This document shows, in pieces, positions 32,408-41,496 of a stretch of DNA of 44,012 nt. How positions within the stretch are numbered: the first letter of the stretch is position 1; the number at the start of each line of letters is the position of its first letter. Location: positions 74,967 through 118,978 of the forward strand of contig QHYJ01000011.1 in assembly GCA_003223255.1 (NCBI GenBank). Reading direction: 5' to 3'. Source of the DNA: Acidobacteriota bacterium (GTDB taxonomy: Bacteria > Acidobacteriota > Terriglobia > Acidiferrales > UBA7541). The position numbers and the translations under genes are program-made. The notes beneath the pieces are model-generated. The model was not told the origin of the DNA, did no database searches, and worked only from the letters and a program-made list of their open reading frames with translations.

Positions 32408-34763
32408 ATGCCGGAATCACTTGCGGTTCGCAGGGCTGACACGTCGGGCGCTATTGCGCGCGTTCACGACGTGCTGGACGCTTTCGCGGCGCGCGACCAA
32501 AACGGTGAAATCCTCACCGCGGTGCGGCACTTCCCTGCGCGCGAAGCACAGTGGGCCAACTTTCCCGAGTGGGTGAAAGCTGAGCTGGTTTCGGCTTACT
32601 CGGCAAAAGGTGTAAGCCAACTCTACACGCACCAAGCCGCTGCGGCCGAAGCTGTGCACGCCGAAAAAAACGTGGTCATTGTTACGCCCACGTCCTCCGG
32701 AAAAACGCTGTGCTACAACCTGCCAGTGCTAAACGCAGTTCTGGAAGATTCCGACACACGCGCACTGTATCTCTTCCCCACGAAAGCGCTCGCTCAGGAT
32801 CAGCTCGCCGAACTCTACGACCTGAACCAGCGGTTAGACAACTGCTTTGGCGTTTTCACTTACGATGGCGACACGCCCGCCGACGCGCGCAAAGCCATTC
32901 GCCAAAAAGGCCACGTCGTGCTGACGAATCCGGATATGCTGCACACCGGCATCCTGCCGCATCACACGCGCTGGACACGGCTGTTCGAAAATCTTCGCTA
33001 CATCATTCTCGACGAACTGCATACTTATCGCGGCGTTTTCGGAAGCCACCTCTGCAACGTTCTCCGCCGCCTGCGACGCATTGCGCGTTTCTACGAGCGC
33101 AAGCCCCAATTCATTTGCTGCTCCGCGACGATCGCCAATCCCGGCGAACTGGCTTCGCGGTTGCTCGAAACCGAGGTGGAAGTGCTGGATTCCAACGGCG
33201 CGCCTGCCGCGGAGAAAACTTTCGTCTTTTACAATCCGCCGGTGGTGAATCGTGCGCTGGGTATTCGCCGTAGCTACATCAACGAATCCGCGCGCGTGGC
33301 TCAGGAATTTCTGCGCCGCGACCTTCAAACGATTGTCTTTTCGAATTCGCGATTGAATACGGAAATCCTTCTCACCTATTTGCAGCAGGTAGATCCGAAG
33401 TTGCCGGGAAAACCTGAGAAAATTCGCGGCTACCGGGGCGGATATTTGCCGAACGAGCGGCGGGAAATCGAGCGTGGCTTGCGCGAAGGGAGGATTCGCG
33501 GCGTGGTCTCGACAAGCGCGTTGGAATTAGGAATCGACGTTGGCTCGCTCGACTCGGTGGTAATGGCTGGTTATCCCGGAACGATTGCCGCCACCTGGCA
33601 GCGTGCAGGACGCTCGGGACGCCGCCGCGGAAACTCCTGCGCCGTCCTGGTGGCGTCTTCGGCGCCACTCGATCAATTCATGGTGCGCCACCCGGATTAT
33701 TTCTTTGGCCGCACGCCGGAGCACGCGTTCATTCAGCCGGACAATTTGGAAATCCTCATCAACCACCTGAAGTGCGCGGCGTTTGAACTGCCAATCGCGC
33801 CTGATGAACAATTTGGCGACGTGGACCTTCCTGATCTATGCGCGCGGCTTGCAGAAGCGGGTTTTCTGCATCTGGCGGGCGCAAACTATCACTGGACGCA
33901 CGAAGCCTATCCGGCGGATACCATCAGCTTGCGTTCGGTCACCAGCGACAATTTCGTGATCATCGACATCACCGGTGAACCGAATGTCGTTGGCGAAATT
34001 GACTTCCCGAGTGCGCTCATTTTCGTGCACGAGAAAGCCATCTACCTGCACGCCGGCTAGCAATACTGTGAACTATTACACCGATGCGGTCCGCTACACA
34101 CAGGTGCGCGTGCTCGAAGTTGCCGCTTCCGAATCCGCTAGCTCCTCTTCTTCCTTGACCTCCTCCACCTCCCATTCTCATGGGGATGTCCTGGTCCGTT
34201 CGCAAGTTGTGGGCTTCAAGAAAATCAAGTTCTTCACCAACGAAACGATCGGCGATGGCAAACTCGATCTGCCCGAAAATGAAATGCACACGACTTCGTA
34301 CTGGATCACCCTGGAGCGGCCGCTGCTCGAATCGCTTCCTTTCTCCATTAGCGAACGCCAGTCCGGCATGTTCGGTCTGTTGTATGCGCTCGAATCCGTC
34401 GCCACGCTGCTGCTGATGTGCGACCGGCGCGACTTGGGCACGGCCATCGGCGAAAACCCGCCCTCTCTACGCGAGTCCGTCGCCCTGAGTGAAGCGAAGG
34501 GTCTCAACCCGGCCTCGCTAAACCTGCCACGTGAAACCGAGTTCTTCGAACCGAATCTTTATCTCTTTGACGCGTACCCCGGCGGCATCGGCTTTTCCGA
34601 ACCGCTGTTTCGCGCACACGATGTGCTGATGCAGAAGACGCGGGAGCTCATTTCCTCGTGCGAATGCGAGCAGGGGTGTCCTTCCTGCGTAGGGCCTGCA
34701 GAAGGTCTGTTGCCGCGCGCTAAGGAAGCCGCCCTCGCGATTCTCCACGGGTTGTGTGCGTAA
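32408..34763 (+). pseudogene. mrfA: MrfA/YprA-type DEAD-box helicase with DUF1998, interrupted
   Basis: A superfamily 2 helicase like Bacillus subtilis MrfA (YprA), which repairs mitomycin C damage with its partner nuclease. Visible are Walker A TPTSSGKT, DELH, SAT, the TSALELGIDVG and QRAGRSGRR motifs. The frame stops at a TAG (34058-34060) after EKAIYLHAG, where homologs read Q-Q-Y. From about 34068 the next frame continues YYTDAVRYTQVRVLEVA and the DUF1998 zinc motif CECEQGCPSCVG to 34763. About 18-20 residues between QY and the YYTDA region are missing, so there is a nonsense codon plus an out-of-frame deletion. A Ser-rich stretch and a dispersed repeat (34479-34510) are inserted in frame in the DUF1998 part. 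Decay or assembly error. Confidence 0.85.
34479..34510 (+). repeat. Dispersed repeat inserted in the helicase coding sequence
   Basis: GTCGCCCTGAGTGAAGCGAA followed by GGGTCTCAACCC resembles the CATCCTGAGCGAAG repeat at 12860-12895 and shares GGRTCTCAACCC with the copy at 30456-30500. It is in frame, encoding ESVALSEAKGLNPAS between IGENPP and ETEFFEPNLYL, where homologs run on directly. Confidence 0.5.
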
Positions 34764-36131
34764 ATGGCTGCAACGATTGACAAATTCTCGCGGCTGGCAG
34801 CGCTGAAACCAGCGCGGCCTGCTGCTGCGCACACGAAGAAAGGAGCGGTGCGTGCTCCGGATGAAGAGGATGCGCTTGGCCAACTCCTCGGAGCGGGTGT
34901 GGCCAGAAATCATTTTGGTGAGCATCTCGTGATTCGCAATTGGTATTCGACTCCGGAATATGAAGAGCCGTCCGGGGCGGCGCTGGAGCTTCTCTCGCGC
35001 GTGCGCGACCAATCTATTTCTCGAAAGACGCGTGCCGCGCTGGAGGATCCATCGAAATGGCTCTTTCTCGACACTGAAACGACAGGTCTGGCGGGAGGCA
35101 CGGGTACGTACGCGTTTCTGGTCGGGCTGGCGTGGTGGGATGCGGGGGGATTGCAGGTCGAGCAGTTCTTTATGCGCGATTTCACGGATGAATATTCGGT
35201 GCTTCAGGAGCTGGCGGCACGCATCAAGGAGCGGCCCGTGCTTCTAACCTTTAACGGCAGATCATTTGACTGGCCACTGCTTGAAAACCGTTTCGCGATG
35301 ACTCGCTCGATCGCCGCTCCGAAGCTTGCGGCACACCTTGACCTATTGCATCCCGCCCGTGCGCTGTGGAAGCTGCGGCTAGGCAGCGTCCGATTGGTGG
35401 AACTGGAACGCCGCGTCCTGGACGCACAGCGGCTGGGCTGGCATCGCGAAGATGATGTCGATTCGGCCTTGATCCCACAACATTACTTCGATTATTTGCG
35501 CGGCGGACCCCTGGCTCCCCTGGCCGGAATTGTGCGGCACAATCAGATGGACCTACGCGGGCTGGCCGCTCTTTACGGTAAAATCAACACGATGCTCACC
35601 GAATCGCCGGACGTGGTGAAGAAATGCGAGAGCCTGGACCTCTTGGGCCTATCTCGATTTCTGCAGCGCCGTGGCGACATCGGTCGTGCGCAATCCGCTT
35701 GCGCACAAGCCCTGGCAATCGGGCTGCCCGCCGATGTTCACCCCCGAGCGAAGCGGGAATTGGCCCTGATGGCAAAACGGCGCGGCGAACACCTGCGAGC
35801 TGCCGAAATTTGGGAAGAGATGGTTGCTGACTCTCAGGATGAGGTCCACGCCTGCGAACAGCTAACTATCCATTATGAGCGCCGCGCAAAAGACATTCAC
35901 CGAGCCAGAGAATACGCAAAACTCGGACTTGCCACACTCATACGAAAACGCACAGTCATCTCGCGCGGTTTACGCGATGCCTATTTGGCAGCCAGGATGG
36001 AGCGTTTGGAAAAGAACTTCAGGGAGCGGCTTGCGCGACTGGAGAGAAAAGCGTCGCCGCCGTCTTCTCCGGCGCGGCGCCAGGACGTTCCGGGGGTGGG
36101 GGCGCGGAAGGCCAATCCAGCGCTTTGGTGA
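34764..36131 (+). CDS. mrfB: MrfB/YprB-like RNase H-fold exonuclease
   Basis: A 455-residue protein with an RNase H-like exonuclease domain (~95-280). LFLDTETTGLAGGTGTYAFL gives the first acidic pair (D, E), LLTFNGRSFDWPLL the middle acid and HNQMDLRGLAALY the last Asp of a DEDD site. In B. subtilis MrfB (YprB) is the partner of MrfA in repair of mitomycin C adducts and interstrand crosslinks. The ATG follows the mrfA stop with no spacer, so the pair is co-translated. The rest (~290-420) is helical and TPR-like (RAQSACAQALAIGLPADVHP, RGEHLRAAEIWEEM). The last 113 bases overlap the convergent gene, which is unusual. If mrfA is truly broken this nuclease would lack its helicase. Confidence 0.88.
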   Translation: MAATIDKFSRLAALKPARPAAAHTKKGAVRAPDEEDALGQLLGAGVARNHFGEHLVIRNWYSTPEYEEPSGAALELLSRVRDQSISRKTRAALEDPSKWLFLDTETTGLAGGTGTYAFLVGLAWWDAGGLQVEQFFMRDFTDEYSVLQELAARIKERPVLLTFNGRSFDWPLLENRFAMTRSIAAPKLAAHLDLLHPARALWKLRLGSVRLVELERRVLDAQRLGWHREDDVDSALIPQHYFDYLRGGPLAPLAGIVRHNQMDLRGLAALYGKINTMLTESPDVVKKCESLDLLGLSRFLQRRGDIGRAQSACAQALAIGLPADVHPRAKRELALMAKRRGEHLRAAEIWEEMVADSQDEVHACEQLTIHYERRAKDIHRAREYAKLGLATLIRKRTVISRGLRDAYLAARMERLEKNFRERLARLERKASPPSSPARRQDVPGVGARKANPALW

Positions 36132-37428
36132 AGCCTTCAAAAAGCTTACGCGTGGCGCCTTCCATGGTTACGCAGCTATCGCCGAAACAATCGAGAAACA
36201 CGCCGCCATCGGGAGTGTCGAACTGGAAAAAATTCGGGCGCCGCATCAAGTTTGAGCGCTCGGAATGCTTTTTCTCCAGCGCCTCAGAATATTGCCCGAA
36301 GAAGCGCGCGGCGTGCTCCTCGCTATCGAGACGCACACGGGTTACCAGAATCAGCTTCTTCGTTTGCTTTTGCTCGTAAGTGGCGTAACGGTCGCCTTCC
36401 CAGGCCGCCGCCAGACCCTTTGCGCGGTCGTCGTCCAGAAATTGCTTCAGAACTTCCTTCCACCCGAATTCGCCCAGAATGTTTTCATCGAGCTTCGCCC
36501 AATCTTTGCCGAGCATCTTTTCGAATTGGGGTAATAAGACAGTCGAAGGAGTCTTGCCAGACTTATACAACGCCGGGTGCAAAATCTGCTGAGTGGAAAC
36601 TGGAGGTTTCTCAAAAACTCCGGATAGCGCGGGCCATCCATTACTTTTCAGCACGGCCGCCGAAAAATTCAGCCCGCTGATGTAGGGAAAGATCAGCGCG
36701 TCCTTCAGGAAGGGCGGTGCGCTCTTGAGCGTCGGCGTGCTTTCCAGTTCGCCGATCAGCATAGAGGGATCGAACTCCGGCAGATCGTTTAGCGAGCGCC
36801 CGGTCCCCACCATCAGGTAATCCACCATCGCAGCCATGGCACTGCCTTCGAGTACGGCATCGCGGGCAAGTTCCGCATCTTCATTGGGCCGCGCCGCACG
36901 GCTCCACGTTTCGATGTGAAAATGCTGGTCCTCGAGCGCATGAGTCAATTCGTGCGCCATGACCATGCGCTGGTCAGAGACCGGGCTCCAGTCCGCAATA
37001 TAAAATTCCTGAGTCTTGGGGTCGTATAGACCTTCGACCTGCTCCGTAAGCACATTCACCATGAACGTGTCGAGGTCAAACCCCTTGGGAAGCAAACCGA
37101 AGGCTTCGGCAGTGCGCGCGTCGGCGTAGCGCTCCGCGGGATTCTTTTCCTCGTTCATCTGCTTGATGACGTAAGCGCGAATCTCCTCGCGCGACCGCAG
37201 GGATTTCTTCAACGGCGAGAGCAGCTTCAAACCGGTGATTTCGCTCATCTGCTGGAGCACTTCGTCGGCGGCAGCAAGGAACTCGGCGTTGTTGGCGGTT
37301 TTGGACGAGGCACGAGGTGCCGCTGCGGAGCTATCCTGCGCGCGGGCAGCTGCCGGGATGGAACACCAGCCAAGGCCAACAGCCAGCGCAAGCAGTGCGC
37401 CATGCGCTCGTTTGGAGAACGAAGCCAT
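36019..37428 (-). CDS. Secreted gluzincin-like putative metallopeptidase
   Basis: A 469-residue exported protein. The signal peptide is ALLALAVGLGWCSIPAAARAQ. A zinc-site candidate HELTHALEDQHF lies at about residues 159-170, and a third-ligand candidate Glu at EGSAMAAMVDYL (~193-204), a gluzincin-like HEXXH-x-E layout. No named family is recognised; the combination is seen in acidobacterial hypothetical proteins. The C-terminus is Pro/Ala-rich (SAPPPPERPGAAPEKTAA). It converges with and overlaps mrfB by 113 bases. I infer a secreted peptidase; activity is untested. Confidence 0.75.
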   Translation of the reverse strand: MASFSKRAHGALLALAVGLGWCSIPAAARAQDSSAAAPRASSKTANNAEFLAAADEVLQQMSEITGLKLLSPLKKSLRSREEIRAYVIKQMNEEKNPAERYADARTAEAFGLLPKGFDLDTFMVNVLTEQVEGLYDPKTQEFYIADWSPVSDQRMVMAHELTHALEDQHFHIETWSRAARPNEDAELARDAVLEGSAMAAMVDYLMVGTGRSLNDLPEFDPSMLIGELESTPTLKSAPPFLKDALIFPYISGLNFSAAVLKSNGWPALSGVFEKPPVSTQQILHPALYKSGKTPSTVLLPQFEKMLGKDWAKLDENILGEFGWKEVLKQFLDDDRAKGLAAAWEGDRYATYEQKQTKKLILVTRVRLDSEEHAARFFGQYSEALEKKHSERSNLMRRPNFFQFDTPDGGVFLDCFGDSCVTMEGATRKLFEGFTKALDWPSAPPPPERPGAAPEKTAATLFSPVAQAAP

Positions 37429-37792
37429 ATCTTGAGCAGAATAGCAGAATCAAGATTTTCGTGCCGCCGCCCGGAGAGACCGGCCAGCTCCATGTCCTCT
37501 CTAACCCGACAGTTGTCAAAGTCGGGCTAACGGTCAGCATTGATGCACATTTCCAGGGTGATCGCTGTGCTGTCGCCGGACCGGAAGTCGGCGCGGGGGA
37601 ATAGTTCGAGAGGCTGCGTCTGAGGATCAGTTTCCTGTGGAGATCAGCTCATTCGAATGAGCTTGCTGGCAGGTTTCACTCCTTTGCCAGAAAATTAGCT
37701 ACTTGAGTAATCAGTTGAGCGCGTATAGTGTTCGCCTGGAAGAAGCCATGAGAGAGCTGGGCGAGCGCGCGGCGCTGGTGGCCGAGCTAGCT
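37429..37792. other. Intergenic region between the gluzincin gene and the histidine kinase gene
   Basis: A 364-base gap between two minus-strand genes. No ORF with family-like sequence is evident. It contains an 18-base perfect palindrome (next entry) and, on the minus strand after the kinase stop, the arms CTGGCA and TGCCAG with a 13-base loop. No T-run follows, so a standard terminator is not seen. Confidence 0.5.
37646..37663. repeat. 18-base perfect palindrome, candidate operator
   Basis: AGCTCATTCGAATGAGCT reads identically on both strands. It can form a 7-bp stem with a TCGA loop, but is also typical of a dimeric regulator's binding site. It lies about 220 bases upstream of the gluzincin gene start and just past the kinase gene end. 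No regulator is identified. Confidence 0.45.
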
Positions 37793-40700
37793 TCACCGTC
37801 CGACCGGCGCCGCATCCATCCTGTTTGGAAGCAGTTCATCCACGGCTGCGAGCAGTTCGCTGACTTTGAAGGGCTTTTGCAGTATCCGCGCATTGCTTTC
37901 CCCAATCCTGTCCGCAGCCTCACCAGAAGGCGCTACCGCGCACATCCAAATCACTTTACGGGAAAGAGTGGGCTTATGCTGGGCCAGCCAACTTTCCAGC
38001 CCGCCTGCATTGGGAGCATCCGCTAGCTGAAAATCGGCCACAATCACGTCGAAGTTTTGTTGCTCCAGCACGGTGCATGCCTCTTGCACATTCCTTGCGG
38101 AGTACACGTGATGCTCCCGGCCTCGCAAGAACGTGTTCACGGCTTCCAGAACCGCATCATCGTGGTCGAGCAGCAGGATCTGCCCATTCCTCCCCGGACC
38201 AGGATTGGGTGCATCCATCGGAGCGCCAAAAACCGCAACAGGCTGACAAGGCAGTTCGATGGTGAAACAGGCACCGCGTGCGGGAACATTCCGCACGCGA
38301 ATTGTTCCTCCATGCTCTGTAATGATTCCGTAGCAAATGCTCAAGCCGAGACCGGTCCCTTTTCCGACGGGTTTTGTGGTGTAAAACGGATCAAAAACCC
38401 GGGAAGGATCTTTCACGCCCGGGCCGCTGTCGGTGAATTCGATAACCAGCCGCTCACCCTCCATTCCCGTTCGGACCCACAGATCGCCTTCGCTGGAATG
38501 CTCCAGGATGGCGTCTACTGCGTTGTTCACCATGTTCAGAAAAACCTGCTGCAATTGATGAGGGTCGGCCGCGGTCACCGGGAGGTCGGGAGCCAGATCC
38601 AAGTGGACACGAATATTGTTCATGCGCAAGTCGTAATCTCGAAGAGCCAGGGTTTCCTCGAGGGTCTGATTCATCTTCACGGGAATGCGCTCAGGCTTGT
38701 GCTGGCGCGCAAAGCTCAGGAGGTTCTGCACGATGCGGTGGGTGCGCTGCGCTTGCTTGTAAAGTTTCTCGGAGTATTCAATTCCCTGCGGGCCTAATTG
38801 CCCGCTGGAGGTTAACAACTGGCTGTAACCAAGGATAGCGGTAAGCGGATTGTTGAGCTCATGGGCAACGCCCGAAATGAGTTGTCCCACGGCGGCAAGC
38901 CTTTCGCTGTGAAGCAACTGCTCCTGAGTGCGACGTAGATTTTCATAAGCTTGGCGTGTTTCTTCGTAAAGGATAGAGCGATCAATGGCGCTGGAAATCT
39001 GGCTGCCTACGGCGATGAGCAAGTTCACGTCCGCCGGAGAAAACTCTCGCGGCGTACGAGTTCCCACGACGAGACCGCCAATCACGCGGTCCTTGGACCA
39101 CAGGATCACAATATAGGCCGTGGCAATGCCTTCCTTGATTTGCGCGTCGCGGAAAACGACAGGCAGCGGCAGGCCTTGGGCGGAAATAAACGTCGCGTGC
39201 GCTTCTTTAATATGCCTCAACAACTCCGGCTTTACGGCAACCGCAGGAAAGTGGCGCGAGTACTCCGATCGATGACCCGCCGCGGCCACGCGCCGCAGTT
39301 TTGCGCCGCTTTCATCGAAGAGGTAAAGCGAAGTGGCGTCCAGGCTGAAAAGTTCCGCCATTTGCCGCAGCGTGCGGTGCAGCGAATCGCCGAGGTCCAG
39401 CGACTCCGTCAAGGTCTGGGCAATCGAGTTCAGCACCATGAGTTCGCGGTTACGTCTGCGGATTTCAAGCTCCGCTTGTTTACGCTCCGTAATGTCTTGA
39501 AGGAAACCCTGGTAGGCAGTGGCATTCCCCGCGGCGTCACGGACGGTGAAGGAGGTCTCCAGCATGGTGCGCGCTTCGCCGTCTTTGCGGCGCATCTCAA
39601 ATTCAAAATCGGCTACCGCGCCATGCTCTTGCAGCAGTCTCTGGAGTCTTTCCCGGTCTGCAGCATTCTTGTAAAACCCGCTGGGAATGTCGATGGCCAG
39701 TAATTCCTCACGGGTCTCATAGCCCGACATGCGCAGCAAGGCATCATTGAAGTCCAGAAAGCGGCCTTGCGGCGTGGAAATAAAGACGCCTTCCTGTACG
39801 TTGGAAACGAGCGTGCGGTATTTTTCTTCCGCCCGCTTTCGGTCGGTAATGTCTTTCAAAACATGCACGGTGCCCAGGTCCCGCCCGCTGGGATCTGCGA
39901 ACCTAGAGTTGGAGGCAAGAAAGTATCCGGGAAGCCATGGGTCAGGGTTGTCTCCTTCACCGGCGACCTCCTCGCAATATGGACAAAGTTTATAGGCCGC
40001 ATTTTTGACAGGTAGAAGCTCGCCAACGCTCCAGCCAACCATGGCTTCGCGTTCACGGCCCAGCAACTGGCGCAATCGTTGGTTGCTCCGCAGAACGCGC
40101 CCTTGCCCATCGTGGACCAGGATGGGGTCGCCGATCGAGTCGAACGTGTATTCCCACTGCTGCCGGACCGTGGCGACTTGCTCAAACAGGCGAACATTCT
40201 CCAGTGTCATCCCGAGCAGGTTGGCCATATTTACGAGGTAGGAGAGTTCGCCGGGAGCAAACCGTCGACGCTCCGTAGTGCCGACTGCGATCACTCCCAA
40301 AGGCCCGTTTTTCCCGGGGAGTGCAAGTGTCACGAGCGATTTCAACCCTGCTTCGTCCAGTCGTTTTTGCGCGGCGGGATCCCATTCATCCTGCGATTCC
40401 AGAAAGTGGCATTCCTCCTTCAATACTCGGTGCGCCCAGGGTTCCTGGACGGAAACTTTGGCATATTGCGCAAGAAACCGCGGCTCATAACCGACCGAAG
40501 CGCGAGCTACGAGTTGGGCGTCCTTGCCCTCTCCTTCCTTCAGGCGAACCATTCCATGCGTAGCGTCTAAACTTCCCACCAGTTGCGCGAGCACCTGGTC
40601 GATTACATCCTGCACGGAAAGAGTCTGCGTGCTGGCGGCGGTCAATAGCGACAGGCGCCGCATCTTATCGTTCAATTCTTCGCCGCGCGTGCGTTCACTC

Positions 40701-41311
40701 TCCAGTACCACCACGACCATGGCAATACCCAAGGCCACTTCCAAAATGTGGTCAAAGGCGATGCGCAGCAGAAAATAGGGATGCTGGAGCCAATAAGGGC
40801 GGTCCAACCCGTGCAATCCGATGAGAAGAAAGGCTCCCGCGAGAAGTTGCGAACCGTGTCCCCGCCGTATCGCCGCAGAGCGCAACAGCAGGAAGCCGGC
40901 GGCCAGACAAACGGCGCTTTCCAAAATAGTGGTTCCCCAATGCAAGGAGGCAAATCGTTGGGAGCCGTTTCTCTCCACGTAATAAACCGCTGCCAAAATC
41001 AAAGTGCCCAAAGGGAGGGCCAGGTGAATCCGGCGGTCCCAGCCAACCACGCGGTTCACCACTGCCACCAGGAAGAGCAGCAGAGCCGCGGCTTGGCCCG
41101 TCAGATAAGCCAAATTCAATCCCGCCAGGGGACGCGCAAGAAACAGCACCTCGCAGACGCTCGAAAACGTCAGGCAGAACCATCCTGCGAGCCAAAAACG
41201 AAAATAACTCCCCTGGTGATCGCGGCGAAGAAGGGAGAACAGCACCAGCAGTATGACGAATGCGCTGGCTTCGAAGAAGGTAATCGCGAGCGGGCCTTGA
41301 TTTTCCAACAC
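37793..41311 (-). CDS. Large hybrid sensor histidine kinase (membrane, GAF, PAS, PAS, GAF, HisKA, HATPase, REC)
   Basis: An 1172-residue membrane kinase. About seven hydrophobic helices fill residues 1-210. Then come a GAF-like domain (~225-390), a PAS domain (~395-505; SIGDPILVHDGQGRVLRSNQ) with CPYCEEV in its loop, a second PAS (~510-635; SNVQEGVFISTPQGRFLDFN), a second GAF (~650-800) and the kinase core. The phosphorylation site is GVAHELNNPLTAILGYSQLL (~H835). The ATPase motifs are NMVNNAVDAI, DSGPGV and GTGLGLSICYGI. A C-terminal receiver (~1053-1165) has DHDD, acceptor Asp in VADFQLAD and Lys in LQKPF. It is divergent from the HD-GYP response regulator 168 bases away, which suggests they signal together. 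Signal sensed is unknown. Confidence 0.93.
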   Translation of the reverse strand: MLENQGPLAITFFEASAFVILLVLFSLLRRDHQGSYFRFWLAGWFCLTFSSVCEVLFLARPLAGLNLAYLTGQAAALLLFLVAVVNRVVGWDRRIHLALPLGTLILAAVYYVERNGSQRFASLHWGTTILESAVCLAAGFLLLRSAAIRRGHGSQLLAGAFLLIGLHGLDRPYWLQHPYFLLRIAFDHILEVALGIAMVVVVLESERTRGEELNDKMRRLSLLTAASTQTLSVQDVIDQVLAQLVGSLDATHGMVRLKEGEGKDAQLVARASVGYEPRFLAQYAKVSVQEPWAHRVLKEECHFLESQDEWDPAAQKRLDEAGLKSLVTLALPGKNGPLGVIAVGTTERRRFAPGELSYLVNMANLLGMTLENVRLFEQVATVRQQWEYTFDSIGDPILVHDGQGRVLRSNQRLRQLLGREREAMVGWSVGELLPVKNAAYKLCPYCEEVAGEGDNPDPWLPGYFLASNSRFADPSGRDLGTVHVLKDITDRKRAEEKYRTLVSNVQEGVFISTPQGRFLDFNDALLRMSGYETREELLAIDIPSGFYKNAADRERLQRLLQEHGAVADFEFEMRRKDGEARTMLETSFTVRDAAGNATAYQGFLQDITERKQAELEIRRRNRELMVLNSIAQTLTESLDLGDSLHRTLRQMAELFSLDATSLYLFDESGAKLRRVAAAGHRSEYSRHFPAVAVKPELLRHIKEAHATFISAQGLPLPVVFRDAQIKEGIATAYIVILWSKDRVIGGLVVGTRTPREFSPADVNLLIAVGSQISSAIDRSILYEETRQAYENLRRTQEQLLHSERLAAVGQLISGVAHELNNPLTAILGYSQLLTSSGQLGPQGIEYSEKLYKQAQRTHRIVQNLLSFARQHKPERIPVKMNQTLEETLALRDYDLRMNNIRVHLDLAPDLPVTAADPHQLQQVFLNMVNNAVDAILEHSSEGDLWVRTGMEGERLVIEFTDSGPGVKDPSRVFDPFYTTKPVGKGTGLGLSICYGIITEHGGTIRVRNVPARGACFTIELPCQPVAVFGAPMDAPNPGPGRNGQILLLDHDDAVLEAVNTFLRGREHHVYSARNVQEACTVLEQQNFDVIVADFQLADAPNAGGLESWLAQHKPTLSRKVIWMCAVAPSGEAADRIGESNARILQKPFKVSELLAAVDELLPNRMDAAPVGR

Positions 41312-41470
41312 GATGGCTCAGCCTCCCGGCCGGACGTGCCGTCACAATGGCGCTTATGTTACCGCGAAATCTAGATAGACGGCGAGAAGCTCTGAATGGC
41401 GACCCCTTTTGACGCTAACATGCTATTTTCCGACAGGGCAAGGGGCCGCACAGTAAGGTGTGCTGTCCCT

Positions 41471-41476
41471 TATAAT
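41471..41476 (+). promoter_or_regulatory. Consensus -10 box for the HD-GYP response regulator
   Basis: TATAAT matches the sigma-70 -10 consensus exactly. No -35 consensus is found at 16-18 bases upstream. Transcription would begin near 41483, leaving 14 bases to the GTG at 41497, which would be an almost leaderless mRNA. Confidence 0.5.
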
Positions 41477-41496
41477 GTGTGCTGGAGCTGACCAGG

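Noticed and set aside
37432-37604. Plus-strand frame ending NPTVVKVGLTVSIDAHFQG in the kinase-gluzincin gap
   Set aside because: No start codon with a ribosome-binding site and most of the frame is antisense to the gluzincin gene; may be a remnant but cannot be supported.
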